Shown here: positions 45,484-58,461 of the stretch, piece by piece
Layout of the letters: the number at the start of each line of letters is the position of its first letter
Position numbering within the stretch: position 1 is the first letter of the stretch
DNA from: Epichloe hybrida
Taxonomy: Eukaryota; Ascomycota; Sordariomycetes; Hypocreales; Clavicipitaceae
Reading direction: 5' to 3'
Assembly (NCBI GenBank): GCA_019022495.1
Contig: JAFEKR010000058.1
Location: forward strand, 145,281 to 209,280
DNA: 64,000 nucleotides
Program-made: the position numbers and the translations under genes
Notes under the pieces: model-generated
The model's database searches: none
What the model saw: only the letters and a program-made list of their open reading frames with translations
Told to the model about the DNA's origin: nothing

Positions 45484-48028
45484 TCAGAAAGGCCGGGCGT
45501 CCAAATATGCCTGAGCCTTGAGCCACGCCGTCTTGTCTGCTTTGGGGAGCTCGTCAGTCGCCAGAGTCTGCACGCCTTGGTTGAGGGCATTCACAAAGTC
45601 GACACAGATTCCAAAGTCTTCGGTCAATGCTTCGGCAAACGGTACAAAGGTCTCGGGGAAGGCTTCAAGGCGCTTAGCCCGCTTCTCCTTGCTGTCCAAG
45701 ACTTCATCCTCGTCGAAGAATGTACGAACAGCAATGCCAAGCCCGATATCAGGCTCTTGCAAGAAGGGAAGTCTTCATAAAAAAAAAAAAAAAAAAATTA
45801 GCTCCAAGTCGTGCCGAGGAGAAAAGAAAACATGAGTTCAAGGAACGCCTACCTCTGGCTAATGTCCAGGTAATCATCTCGCTCTCTCTTGCACTGCCCG
45901 TACATAAACATGGAGGCTACAATGGCCTCGACCAAGTCGCGGTCAGCCTCACGAACAGCCGTAGATAGAGAGCGGAATGCCAAAAGACTCTTGTTAAGAG
46001 GTCCAGTGTACCCGTACGCTTGATGTCGCAGCTTGAGCAACGTAGCGCACTGGCTGATCAGTACCAAGCTCGACTTGTCTTCGTCGGTGCCGCGGCGAGG
46101 CAAACCGGCGATGCCTTCCTGATGCTTCGCTCCCAGTACGCCTAGTCTGATCAGTTCAAAAGCGAGCAAGGCTGCCTCGTCGAGCCCGGGAACATCGGGA
46201 CGATTCTCGCTGGCATCCTTGAGCGCAAGCAGAGTCGTTGCCAGTGCGTTGCCCCATTTGGTCAAGGTATGCGAGTCATTGACGTAACCACGCAGGTGGA
46301 GGAATCGCCAGATGGCAACAGATGTCACCATTTCCATGCTGTCAATGCCTCTAATCTTGTTCCCCTTGGCCAGGGTCTTGGCCACGAAATCCAGATTCGC
46401 AAGGGCCAAGACTTCGAGGTAGATGGGACCAGCAAAATCTGCCGGGAAAACGCTGCGCAAGTCGCTCTCCTTGACATCCCAAGTACCCACCAGCTTGGAA
46501 GGGGCTGGCTGCAGAGCACGATGGTTAATCGTGTACGAGAACTTGGGGTCAAACCAGACGCGCATGGTGATATCCTTGTGACCGATGCCTCGGTGAACGC
46601 GGGGAATCATCAAGCCCAGGGCCTGCTCCTTGACCGGAACGAGTTTTGTGGTGACGAGGTTCCTGTACTCAGCAGACACGACACCGTCCAGAGTCGGCTG
46701 CACGAGTATCTGACCGTGTGTTATACTGTTCAGATTTCGTGCACCAATCAGACCGGTGTTGAGGTAGTGGAAGAGCTCTTCTGGTAGTTGAAGCCCGAGG
46801 TATTCGTGATTGTCCTTGGTGAGCTGATTGAAATCGTTTACGGTTACTTGGCCCGTTTCCGAGATGTAGATGAAGTGGTGGATGGCCATGCGAGCCTTGC
46901 GGTACTTGTCCAGCCAGTTGGCGTCTTGGGCTTGCAGAATGTCGTTGAACGAATTGCAAGCGTTGGCGACACCTTTATCCGAAGTCCTCAAGATATTGAC
47001 CGCATCGCCAATGGTGAAACGGCTCGGATACATGGCGTTGTCCAGCAGAGGCGGGAATGTGGGCAGAAAGGAGGTCCCTGTCATGAGCAAGGCGTCAATG
47101 AACATGGGCTCGGCCACGCTGAGGGCTCGCATAATCTTCTTTTTTGAGATGGCCGAAACCAGCTTTGCGTCCCAATCGAAGCCTCGAATAATAGAATCCT
47201 TGATCGGGTAGAGAAGGAGCTCTTGGGGTCCCATGACAGCGGAGCATTGGTCGGAATCGATTAGCTCAAAGTAGGCCAGCTTTTTCGGCATGTGTCAGAA
47301 CTTTTCAACCCTCTTTTCTCATATTGTGTGTTACGATTGAAATTGGGTCCGTCATACCTGAGCGCATGCGTTGTAGGGAGGTACCAGGAAATGCAGCCCT
47401 CGCCTTTTCAGGATTGCCTGCAGTAGAGGGTACAGGTTTTGGACGTTGTAAGCGCCTAACAAAGATTTAGTGCTGAATTCTTCTGCTTTCCTACTTGACT
47501 CGGGGGCAGGGAAGGGAGTTGCCAAAATTGGCACCTACCTGGATTGGCTCCGAACGTAGTGACGGCTTGTTCAGCTTCCGAACGCGAGTACAAATTCCAT
47601 GCCTCGTCCGTCTTCTTGTTTGCTGCACGCCTGCGCTCAAGACCGACCTCATCCTGTCCAGTCATGGACTGTCCATCGAAAACAAAAAATGGCACGATGC
47701 GGCTCCTTTCCCACTGATCCAGGTTCTGGTTGATATGTGTCTGGATGCCTGTCAAACCGCCGAGGGCCGAGAGAAGGGGTTCGTGGGCTGGAGGGGTGTC
47801 GAGCAGCTGGCTCAAGTAGTACGTCGCATCAACGGCGATGGAACAATCTTCGAGCTCAGAAACATCGTGGGAACTAGAAATTCGATGGGTGTCAGTACTT
47901 TATCGTCTGGCTTCGCCAAATCGTGTTCGTGGAGGGGCGGGTCAGGAGAGGTGGTTGAATTTTTGGGTCGTCGGCTAGGCCATAAACATACGTTGCCTGG
48001 GCATAGATGTACGAATCCTCGATGATAA
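45484..48028 (-). CDS. MKT1: Mkt1 post-transcriptional regulator (XPG-like fold), first exon unresolved
   Basis: Mkt1 forms a complex with Pbp1 that regulates mRNA stability and translation; it has an XPG/Rad2-like nuclease fold of uncertain activity. Exons on minus: 47992-48028, 47539-47873, 47358-47455, 45853-47279 and 45484-45772, together about 729 residues. Joining them rebuilds IIEDSYIYAQATSHDV, LEDCSIAVDATYYL, FFVFDGQSMTGQDEV and VPPYNACAQLAYFEL, all typical of the MKT1 N-terminal domain. The C-terminal MKT1 domain ends in KAQAYLDARPF. The 37-bp exon needs one more base of coding sequence plus an ATG from an upstream exon, which I could not place. The last intron contains an A-run that reads as a polypyrimidine tract before the acceptor. 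Confidence 0.88.
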
Positions 48029-49082
48029 CTATTGAATGTGAATCAAGTCAGCTTCTCGAGCACAACTGCAACAAGATTCACAGCGTATTTCGGGGTAATC
48101 GGAATGTCGGTGTAGCCGTTGAAAAGCTGTTGGCCAAGCATCGCAAGGAAAACACGTGGGTGGGAGGGACCTGACGAGCTCAAACGCCGCGACGCAGCTT
48201 GTGCCATTCTTCCTGGAGCCCAGACAGCCGACCTCGTTGTGCAGAGGGCGCAAGCAGCATGACGACCCCATCAATCACCAAAAAAAGTGCACATGCAGCT
48301 GGTTTTCACCCACAAGACTTGCGAGTGCCCATCAGGCAGGGAAAGGGCCGGGGCAATGGAACAAGAGGCTTTACTCACACGGCATGCTGCGCAAGACCGA
48401 TGGCGACCGAAGCGCTTCGCCCGTGTTCAAAGAAAGGAAAATCGCTCGCCGACTCGCCGGGCTCCTGATCAAGAGACAAGAGGTCGCGCCGGCGTCGTCG
48501 TCGAGTCGAGAAGTGGTCGTCGGGTTGAATCGAGTTGTGGGTTTCAGAGAGAGACAAAGGCGCTTGCCCCAGTAGAAAAGACGAACAGAATAGGCTCAGC
48601 TTCGTTTGTGGCGCCAGAGCTCTGCCGGAGCTAATTTGACTTTTGACTTTGACTTTGACTCTGACTCTGCCTCTGCCTCTGTCTCTGTCTCTGTCTTTGT
48701 CTCAGCCGTGCATGGATGTGGTCGGGAAGAAAGCCAAAGGTTGTGCAGGTTGAGACGCAGGCGGAAGCGACTTTTGGAGGTCTTGGAGGAAGGAACCGCA
48801 CGGCACACGGCAGGGGAAGATGCAAGATGCCTTCCTTGCTGGAGCTAATCCGTACTTGCTCAAGTTGTCCAGCTGGGCCACAAGTGTCAGCCGCCACGAG
48901 CCGCCACAACGTCTCCAGCCACACATGGAGGGGTCCGGCTCAGTGGGCTCAGTGGGCTCACACAGTCCACAAAACCCCACCACCCGCTTCCCTCACCTCA
49001 CCAGAGTCACCACCACTCACCACTCATCTCACGTGAACCCCCCATCGCACATGCCAAGCACCATACCAACTTAAACCCAGCA
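48029..49082. promoter_or_regulatory. Divergent MKT1/2OG-oxygenase region
   Basis: About 1 kb that must contain the MKT1 first exon and both promoters. A degenerate 6-bp TCTGAC/TTTGAC/TCTGTC tandem array lies at 48640-48703. GTGGGCTCA and AGCCGCCAC direct repeats occur near 48890-48965. No other gene seen. Confidence 0.45.
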
Positions 49083-50443
49083 ATGCCATCACCACCAGCA
49101 GACATCCCCATCATCGACCTCTCCGGCACCCAACCAGACATCGCCAAACAGCTCGTCGACGCCGCCGCAGAACATGGCTTCATCTACATCCGCAACCAGG
49201 GGCACGACATCCCCTCCGCCAGCGTAGACGAGGCCTTTGCACTGGTACATACTACACCCCCTCCTCCAGCCCTGAACAGCAGCAGCCAGTCTCACGACAC
49301 TAATTCCGCTTGTGCGTAAACCGACAGTCTAAGAAACTACTAGCCGCCCCGCTGGAAGAGAAGCAAGCGTGCTCGATTCAAACGAACAACCGCGGCTGGA
49401 CGAGCATGCATGCCGAGACGCTGGATCCCAAGAACCAGAAGGTGCGGATTGCTTCTCTCTCTACCCCACCTCACCTATAAAGTTACAACAACATGAGAGA
49501 GTATGCCTCCTAATGCGGCTCCCACTAGGTCGGGGACTTGAAAGAGTAAGATTATGTGGAAAACTAAACTCGAATATACTCCGTACAGGCCCGTGAATAA
49601 CACCAGCAAGGGCCTTCAACTTCGGCGAATTCATCGACCACAAAGCCCAGCAGCCCTTGCCACCCACCATTGCCGCCGACGAGGCGCGTATATCCGCTTT
49701 CGCTAACCTCTGCCGGGCGCTGTGCCTCAAGATCCTGACTCTTCTGGGCGAGGGCCTCCAGGTACGTTTGTGACGCACTCCCTCAACATCACTTGACCCA
49801 TTCCCTCTCCCTTCGCCCAATCTCATCTCGCAAACAGGTCGGCACATTCTTCTCCTCCGCCCACTTCCAGTCCCAATCTGGCTCCGGCAGCACCCTCCGA
49901 TTCCTCCGCTATCCTCCTTCCTCGACGACCGCCCACTCCCCCGGCGAAATCCGCGCGGGCGCCCACTCCGACTACGGCTCCATCACGCTGCTGTTCCGCC
50001 TCAGGGGCCAAGCCGGTCTTGAGATCCTCAAAAAGGACAACACGTGGGCTCCTGTGCCCGTTGTGCCGCCAGGGACGGAAAACGACCCCAGCCCCCCTGT
50101 TTTAATCAACATTGGTGATTTGCTATCGTATTGGACGAACGGGCTGTTTCGAAGTACAGTCCATAGGGTGGTGTTTCCTGCGGGCGAGGACGGGGCTTCC
50201 AATAGCGTGTCAGGGGAGACGAGTGATCAGCCTCGATACTCGATTGCGTATTTCTGTCATCCCATGGAAACTGCCTTGCTGGAGCCGGTGCCGAGTGATA
50301 GAATCAAGGCGTTTGTGCCACAGGAGGGACTGCACGATGCGAACCCGTATGCGCAGAGGAAGAAGGTATTGACCGCGGGAGAGCACTTGCTGATGAGGCT
50401 CAAGGAGAGTTATGGGGCATTGTACGATGAGAACAAGGCATAG
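49083..50443 (+). CDS. 2-oxoglutarate/Fe(II)-dependent oxygenase (isopenicillin-N-synthase-like)
   Basis: Five exons: 49083-49244, 49328-49441, 49529-49545, 49611-49761 and 49838-50443, for 349 residues, the typical length. Exon 3 is a 17-bp micro-exon (GDLKE-type segment) required to join LDPKNQK to AFNFGEFID. The N-terminal DIOX_N domain starts IPIIDLSG. The Fe(II) triad is His191 and Asp193 in GAHSDYGSITLLF and His257 in TVHRVVF; the 2-oxoglutarate-binding pair is Arg281/Ser283 in RYSIAYF. A soluble cytosolic oxidoreductase is expected. Substrate is unknown; relatives act in secondary metabolism or on gibberellin-like and flavonoid substrates. The gene is divergent from MKT1 and converges on the ligase gene, 105 bp between stops. 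Confidence 0.9.
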
Positions 50444-50548
50444 GCAGGTACGGGTACGGGATTCGGACCAACAGCCGTGGCGCTGAAGGATGTGCGATAT
50501 ACCGTGTAGAATCATCGTTCTATTCCTGTGGCGTATCCAATTACACAA

Positions 50549-53500
50549 TTACACAATCCCACAGTACCAACGCCGCCAGGGATCTTGAAACCCATCATAG
50601 TACTTCTCCTTGGCATTGGTATCCTCCATTACCTTGAGATGCCCGAGCACACGCCAATCATACACGGCTATCCAGCCGCGCGTCTTTCCGGGCATCTCTC
50701 TGCGAGCCAGCTCCACAGATGCGAGGACTCTCTCCGTCTCGCGCCCCCTCTTGACCGTATCAACGAGGATGATGATGCTTGTAGACTTGTTGCCCAATTT
50801 AGCCCCGAAATTGTTTGCTTCAAGCCACTCGCTCATATCAACCGCAGTCTTTGCCACACCGTGTGCTTCCAAAAGGGCTGCTCTTTCCGCGGATTCTGCG
50901 AGAGCCGACGAAGCAAGTAGCACGGTGGAACCAAACATGTGGCATTTGTCGCCGGCAAATATGCACTCTCCCTTGCTTGCCTGCTTCGTTGGATTTGTCT
51001 TCTGCGTCGGCTGAGATGCTTCCTCCTCCGAGCAAGCCAAGATGGGTGGTATCTGAGCGCAGTGCAAAGCAGCGCCATGATGTCCAACGGGCTTCTCCGG
51101 GGGCGATCCCTGTGAATCATGATCCCCCCGCGTCTCTGGAACAGCACATGATGTGGCGGGCTGGTTCTCACCACCCACAGTGCCAGTGCCGGCAAATGAC
51201 AAGTGAGTAGGGGTCGTATCTCGCGATGCGTTCCCGTCAACATGTTGCAAGGGCATCCGAGGCGTCCTGGCCGCTGCGGCCGTCGGCGAGCGAGCCACGG
51301 TATGGGCACGGCGTTTGGGACTCGGAGACGCAGCTTGGGAGGGGTCTGCAGGGGATTTTCGCTTTCCGTCACTGTGCGCCGTCTCTTGACCACCGCTCGA
51401 ATCCAGGTCCTGGTCCGGCCCCGGCGGTGATGAGGTCGGCGGCGTGGGAAGCCATTTCGTAGATGCACTTGCCGAGTGCTGGCCTCCCGAATTCGTTCTG
51501 CTCATCCCCGGGCCTTTGAATCGACCCCTCCACACAGGCGGGAGCGATGTCCTTGGACTTGGCGGCGAAGGAGTAGGCATGGTCGTGGTAGTCGATTGAC
51601 TGAGGGCATCGACTGCCAGTCCCCTGGGGTCAGCTCCCTCTAGTTTCGCTATCCACTGGAGATTTTCCTGACTATCCCCCAAGTCAGGGGTTGCCCTTGC
51701 CTTTCTAGCCATCTCCTGTAATTCCTCAAACGTGACCGAATCGGAAAAGTCCCTGTCAAAGTGAATTTTCGACACGACGGGGAATCGCAGTGTCCAGAAG
51801 CCCGTGTTTCCCGGCTTGTCGAAGCTGAAACATCTCAGATCGAATACTGGAGGGCTCGGGAAGGCTACGGTCAAGGGGGCATCGGCCTCGATGACTTTCG
51901 GAACGTGCAACTTGGTCATGATATTCAAGGCCAAAGGAATGGACACGGGGTTGCCGTGCACTATGAACATTTTGAGAAGCGGCTCCGTGATTTCGACAGC
52001 GCTGACCACTGTGAACTCTGGTGTGGCACCCCAGCGCTTGACTTCCTCCTTGTTGTTGAGGCACCCCAAGTAGAAAACAGTCCATCTCAGATTGGCAATC
52101 TTGTAACATCTCGCTTTGGAAGGATTGAACCCAGCCCCGACTACAGCAAAGTCCCCAACGTCGCCAAAAGTACCAATGTACTCCTTCTTGAGCTTGATAC
52201 AGTGGCCAGAACTCTGCCCTTTGCGCTTGTGAAAGTCGAAATAAGGCTCGTCAGGTTTCAGCACTAAACCTTCCCCTTTGGCAGCGATGACTCTAGCAAA
52301 TGCCTTGCGGAGTTCGGAAGCTCCCGTTGGACGATTGAAATCCACCAATGTTCGCTTTACCAGCTCCGTTCGGCCCCTCTCGCAGCGTATTGTCTTTTCC
52401 AGGATTCGAAATCGTTCAGAATGGCGAACGTCCAGTAGAGATCGTTGATCCAGGAATAATATGTCATAGTACACTATCATTAAATTCTCGTAAGACCGTG
52501 GCCTTCTCTCGTTAGTGTGCGTCTATCAGGAAGGGGGGTTTTTTTTTATAAAGAACATACGGTGAATCCAGATCCACATTCATGAGCCGGCCTCGTCTAG
52601 CCACGTGGTTGCGTATTTTGTGAAAAGGCATGATCTTGTTCTCCTGGACGGTGTCAGCGGCAATGGCAGTAAGCTGAAGAATGTACGACACCCACCACAT
52701 CATCATGCACGACGAGTTCTCCTTCGAGAATACACCCCTGGCGAACGGTGCAATCCGAACGACCATATCTGATCGAGTCGGCAATGATCCTGCTCCTTGT
52801 TAGCTGCAGCTGAAGATGGCACCGCAACGTGATATCCTCACCCATTTAGTTTGTGTCGGTCCTCAGTGCTGTCTTTTCCACTTTTGGAAAATATCTGGAT
52901 TTTGAGCTTTCCATCCAATACGCTGACGTGGATTTGGCAGTACTCCCCATCTATTTTATCTTCGACACTCATTCGGCCATGTCCCATATCAAGGCAGTGT
53001 TTGATGCTCCGCCCTTTGAACCAGTTTTGTCTGCCTACCTTGATACCAAGCTTGGGCTCGACCGAAGCAAGAATCTTCTCCCATGGTGCAGCAGATCTTG
53101 CAGAGTCGGTCGCCATTCCACTCCTGAGAGCCTGTAGCGTTTTGATCGCCGTCGCGAAATCATCTCGTACTTTCAGAACAAGCGGCAAATTTGGATCACA
53201 ACATTTGTAAACCAGCCCAGAATCTAGGATGAGTGGCTTGTAGTCCTTCAAAACAAGTCGTGTGAACCACTTGGCCTCACGAGCCGAAAGCCTTCGATAT
53301 ACATCTTGCAGGTCATTTCTGCCTCGAGGAGTGGTAGAGACACCCCGGTGTGAGCGAATAGACGGAGAGCTCCAAATTATCCTGGAGGCTATGTCGTGTA
53401 GCACCTGGTCGATTTCTTCTACGGTAATCTGATGATGTTCACTATGTGAAGGATTTGGCTGCAAAGTAATGAGCTTTTCTTCTTCTTCTTCTTCTTCTTC

Positions 53501-53876
53501 TTTTCTGCACAGCAAGAATGGACTGAAACAGGAGACCAACCGTGGCAGTGAGGATTCGCTCCACACATTCAGCAAGATCGACGCGCTGGTCAGGTAGTTT
53601 ATACAAGCCGAGTTCAACGAGCCGAGAGGCCCCCAGCATCAAGGCTTTGCCAATGACTTTTTCGAGTGTTGGAGTTTTGATGCAATACACGCGATCTGTC
53701 CGCTTCTCGGGGAGCAAAGTTGAAAGCAGAGCAGCAAGGTCGGTGTCGTATGAATCGATGCAGGTTCGATTTTGAGTAAACCATTGGGTAATAGCCTTTG
53801 TGTTCGGTTTCTTTGCTTTGTATAGCTGTTCGCAGTCGTCTAGCAAGTCGCAGACTAAAGCAAAGGGAATAGGCAT
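50549..53876 (-). CDS. ATP-dependent DNA ligase-domain protein (LIG4-related, fungal)
   Basis: Five exons on minus: 53541-53876, 52842-53458, 52696-52795, 52561-52643 and 50549-52502, for 1029 residues. An N-terminal helical domain resembles the DNA-binding region of eukaryotic ATP-dependent ligases. The nucleotidyltransferase motif I is KIDGEY, with the predicted AMP-accepting Lys280. Later motifs include IMPFHKIRNHVARRGR, ENLMIVYYDI, AKGEGLVLKP and CIKLKKEYI. An OB-like region follows, then a long Ser/Pro/Thr-rich linker and a C-terminal domain (CHMFGSTVLLASSA; IAVYDWRVLGHLKVME) that could be BRCT-like. The layout differs from canonical LIG4, whose paired BRCTs I do not see. The acceptor of exon 3 has an alternative 6 bp away. 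A role in DNA repair is inference. Confidence 0.8.
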
Positions 53877-55858
53877 TGCAATGTGAGGGGAGACCGAACG
53901 AGACGGACTCCACGACTTGGGAATATCCAACAAACCCAAACTATCTGTATCCAAAATGAAGTTGAGGAATGATGGTGAAAAAAAAAAAAATGAAAAAAAA
54001 GAGTGAAGGAGCTTAGCTTTCGCAAGGCATGTGCATGTTCCCGACGTCTTCCAGTTTTGAAGGCGGGGACGGCATCAACCATGCGCAACCGAGGGCCTAG
54101 TAGTGATGCGCAGGCAACAGAAGCTCGCAGCAAGCGATCGTGCGGCCAGCGCAAGGCGAGGCGCCGCGATTCATGGTGTCGCGAAACGAGCGAAACGAGA
54201 GGGAGGCCTTGGGGAGAAATCGCGTCGGTGTCCCTCGATCCATGTTAAAAGCGGGGCCCACTTGTCAGCCGTGACACGCGACTTTGACGGGACGTCACAT
54301 GATGTCACATGATGTTGACGGGCTTGCTCGTGTTCTTCATCCAGATGGAAGTCAGTCTGGCCCACATGAAAAGTGGTTGGCCGCCTAATTTCAGGGGAAA
54401 TTGGAGTTCCTGCAGACTCCTGACAGGTTCGGCTCTGGACCTCTGGGTCTGCTGGCAAGTGGGGGCCAGGTACATACATGCACACCCACTGTACGTCCGT
54501 ACCTCCCTTGCTCTGGGTGAACACGTTGGCGAGAGGCCCAATCATTGGCCGCGCTGTCAGGGACCGCAAGGGACTGCCTTGGCCATGACGCTCCACTGTG
54601 TCCGCTGGTTGTCGTGGGAAACGGAGAACGGCGGGTCAAAGTAGTTTCAGGCGTCTTGTCTGTCTGGTGGTAAACAAAGCACAAAGCTGACAGTAATGCG
54701 TCCATGAACAAGATTACATCTGCTGATGCCGCCGTGCATTGACGAAAACCACATGCACGCTACGATGCATTCTCGCATGAATGACAGGGCTGGGCGACGA
54801 TGAATAGAACGACTTTGAGCTCGAGCGCCCGGCGCGTCGTGCGTGGCACATTCCGTTGTGGTATCAACGGGGGACCAAATCCATTTCAAATCCATCATCA
54901 TAACTACTACTCCGTACTCCGTACATCAGCTATTAAGTATCCTTCCCCCCCCCTTCTCTACCCCCTCCCATCGTCCCATGTTTGTCCGAGACAAACCCAC
55001 AAACCCGCCCTCTCTCGTGCGTTTCAAACAAGGTCCGCGACCGAGACACGAGGCCGCTGCATTTTCTCAGACACGTCCTGGACATGGTGGGCAAAAGGCG
55101 AGAAACAAATCTCGAGTTCGCATGTTGATCGATCTACATAGCCAAACGACGACCCGTCATCTTGCTCTTGCTGTTGTCCCGCCAGAGCGTCAGAGCGAGA
55201 AAACCTCGTTTCGCTTGCCAGCACCGACAGGCTCCGCGCAATTTGATGCCAGATTGCCATCTGTCCAATGGCCTTTGGTGAGGAGAAAGGCGCCCACCGT
55301 CAAGGAACAAGCCCCCCGGTACCATCCCAATAAGGTTGGCTGCTATTATCGATTTGACCGCCGAGGATTAAATTTGTCTGCCGGTCGAATTGGATGGGTA
55401 ATACGGATCCGTACATCTCCTGTTCTCGCTTGGTCCGCCCTCCCCCCCCCTTCCCGGAGTCCCTAGCCCGTAATGAGAAGCGAGGCCGACCGACATTGGC
55501 TCAGTTGCTCTTTTCTTTTCCGTACACACATTCCCTCATGACTATCATACCTCATCTTCCCTTTTGCGCTCTCGACCGCGGCTACGCTCTTTTCGACGAA
55601 TATCGCCATCTAACCCAGGGTCAACTGTTCAACGTGCTTTCTCCAAGGGTCGCTGCTGCTGGTGCCCTTGTCCGACAACGCAGACATCAACACCACCACC
55701 AACACCACTGCCGCGCTGCGTCCTCCACCGCGCCTTCCTCGACCAAGCACCGGAGATCCCAACACCAGCACCGACACCAGCACCGGCTCCAATTTTACCA
55801 ATACCAAAACCACCGCCCCCGTCACTCGTTTTCAAAAATCACCAAAAAACTGCCGGCT
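53877..55858. other. Divergent region, ligase gene to DUF4048 gene
   Basis: About 2 kb with no supported separate gene. The frame of the DUF4048 gene is open back to 55394, so its leader is unusually ORF-rich. Contains a doubled TCACATGATG (54295-54314) and a double motif TACTCCGTACTCCGTAC (54908-54924). Confidence 0.4.
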
Positions 55859-57579
55859 ATGGCCTCACATCAAGAAATCCGCCGCCGTTTCTCAGCTGCC
55901 GATCGCACCACCGTTGAGTCCTCGGTCTTTGCAGCTGCAAGCACATTGATCCCCCCCGACAAACCATCACCACCCACGACAACGGCTCCCGACAGCACAA
56001 ACTACAAGCACGATGTCACCACGCGAAGCTGGCAGAAACTGAACCGGCTTTCCGGCAGCGATGCAAGAACCATGCCTCCTCCACCACTTCCAGCAGAACA
56101 CGATAATACTACCCCGTCGTCGTCGTTGGCACGCCATTCGCGCTCGGATTCTGCCGCGCGAATTCCTAACAGACTCTCACTCACTTTACCAATTGCGCTG
56201 CCAAATAGCGACCCTTCGAGACCCATGCCATCTGCATCTGCGTCGACACCATCCTCAGTACCTCCAACGCCCCAAGACGGTTCTGCCATGCCATCGCCCT
56301 CCAATGTGAATGAGTTCATAATAGCAATCGCCGCAAAGGAACGCAAGGTGATGGAGTTGAAGGAGGAGTTGGCACGAGAGGAGACAGAACTCGCATTCCT
56401 CAAGAATCAATTCTCTTCCACGGACGCATTACGCCAGAGAGCAGGCGCCACCCAGCTGGAGTTCGGCGGCAGCAGAACTGCCACACCAACTGCTACCGAG
56501 TCCGATGCCCTTTCGCCCAGACGGAGCGTTGATTTCGATCGCAGGGCCCAATTCCTCCAGAACCAGGGCACTCCTACCCAGAGTAGAAGGCGTGTCATGC
56601 GGGGTGGACATACACGCACGCTCTCCTTGCTCTCGCCGGCGAAAGCGACCTCTGACTTCTCCATCCTGGACGAGCACACCGCCACTGCCACCGCCACCGA
56701 GGATGCTCGATTCCCTTTGGCGGCAAACCGGACACCTCATAATGCTCCCAATCCAGCGTTGCTAAAGAGGGCATCCTGGCAGCCTCGGTCTCAGCAAGAC
56801 TCACCCGGCATCCCTCAGATCGTGGAAGACTTCAAGCTCGGATTGAGAGCGTTTGTGGAAGACATCCGACAGATCACCATTGGCGACGAACCCATCAGTG
56901 GGCAACCCTCGCAACGCAGCCTCCATGCCGGCCACTACCGCAGCGGATCCCTCAGCCAAGGCATTTCCACAGATCTGGGCCGATCCAGATCTGGCCAACA
57001 ACGAGGGAGCTCGTCATCCGAAACCCCTTCGACGGCGCCGCCAACGCCAATTAGCAAACGAAGGGACGCACCCCTCGAAAAGCCCAAGCCTGCCAAAAGT
57101 AAACACTTTTCATGGACTCCGTTGGGCTTTGACTCCATGGACGACACAGACTGGGCGAATTGGGAGTCGCCAGTGCCGGTCAAGAGCACCCGATGGAGCG
57201 GTTCCACAATCCATAGCGGTGTCATGGACGACATCCATTGTATTCCCGAAAATGCCGAGGAAGTGACCAATTTAACTCCCACGTATGTTTCTGTCTTATT
57301 TCCCGGAAAAAAAGAAAGGCGGACTTTTTTTTCTTCCTCCTCTTCTATTCTTTCCATCAGAAGAGCTAACAAGGTCCCCCCCCTAGAAAAACCAAACCCA
57401 CTGTTGAAACACCAAAAGTTTCCCCAAACAAGCTCGAAGATCTCCTCCCAAACGTGGTAAATCGACTATCGCCGAGCAATATCAAACGCACTGCCAACAA
57501 CCTCCTCGACGAGTGGGAAAAATCCCTGGTGGCCCCTTCCGAGGTGAGGGTGGCCAACAAAGAAAACACTGCAACATGA
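55859..57579 (+). CDS. DUF4048-type serine-rich protein
   Basis: Two exons (55859-57282 and 57387-57579), 538 residues. The protein is mostly low-complexity Ser/Pro/Thr/Arg with one predicted coiled coil near residues 150-185 (IIAIAAKERKVMELKEELAR). This looks like the fungal DUF4048 domain as I remember it. Many Arg-x-x-Ser sites suggest phosphorylation. A conserved-looking C-terminal block contains FSWTPLGFDSMDDTDW and, in exon 2, LEDLLPNVVNRLSPSNIKRT. The splice joins an AC dinucleotide to A with frame kept. The ATG at 55859 is preferred; the His-rich in-frame sequence upstream looks like leader. Function is unknown. Confidence 0.75.
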
Positions 57580-58239
57580 ATGACCTTGTACAACTACGAA
57601 TACAACAACAGCTTCTGCAAAACATGCGGCAGCTGACGAATCTTGGCCTATGTAAATATTTACAGCGCATGAGCAGCGGCAAGCACGTGAGCTATAGACA
57701 GCGACTCTATCTTTTACTTTGTTTCTTCAAGATGGCCATGGGCATCATGTCGGCCGAGGCGGCCAGATGAATTTCCGCGGAAAACATGAGCTTGCTACAA
57801 GGTGTATAGTTGGCAAGGGCGATGAGCGAGGTAGGAGGGTTGGTCCTGTACGGGGGGTATTTGCGGGGGAGGAGATGGCGGCAGGCATCTAGACTTTTGT
57901 GCCGTTTAGGAAGAGGCTCAAGTTTGAGTAGGCCATGCATGGTTGTGGCACAGAGGGGTCGGGTCCCTTTTGTTTTGTCCAAAAGTAGATGACGATATGA
58001 TGTAATGTGATATGATTGAATAGTCAAAATCGACCTACGTAAGCAGTCCATGTTTCTTGTCATGTCATGCTGCGACGCTGTGGGGGCTGGTGGCTGGGGG
58101 CCGGAGACGTCTTTTGGTGGCCGGGTTCATTTGATTTGATAGGCCGGGAGGGGACGGCGCTGGATGACAAACTTGTTTGGGAAGAAGGAGCTGAGATTCG
58201 TGACGTGTTGTGGTGACTTGACGTGCGACGTGTCTGTCA

Positions 58240-58287
58240 TTCGCACTCGCACTCGCACTCGCACTCGCACTCGCATTCGCATTCGCA
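58240..58287. repeat. CACTCG hexamer tandem array
   Basis: About eight head-to-tail 6-bp units, CACTCG changing to CATTCG in the last two. All frames across it give dipeptide repeats, so the short ORFs here are not evidence of coding. Confidence 0.9.
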
Positions 58288-58461
58288 GGCCGGCTCGCCG
58301 GGGGCCACGGAAGCGAATGCCAAGGGGTCGTCCTGTCCTGGTGGCACAGGGTTGATTGATTGGGGTCGATTCGGGAACTTTGTGGTCGTTGGCGTTGGGT
58401 TCGGGTCATGTAAAGGGCTCACGAGGTGAATGAAGCAGCCCCCCCCATCTTTCACAACTGC

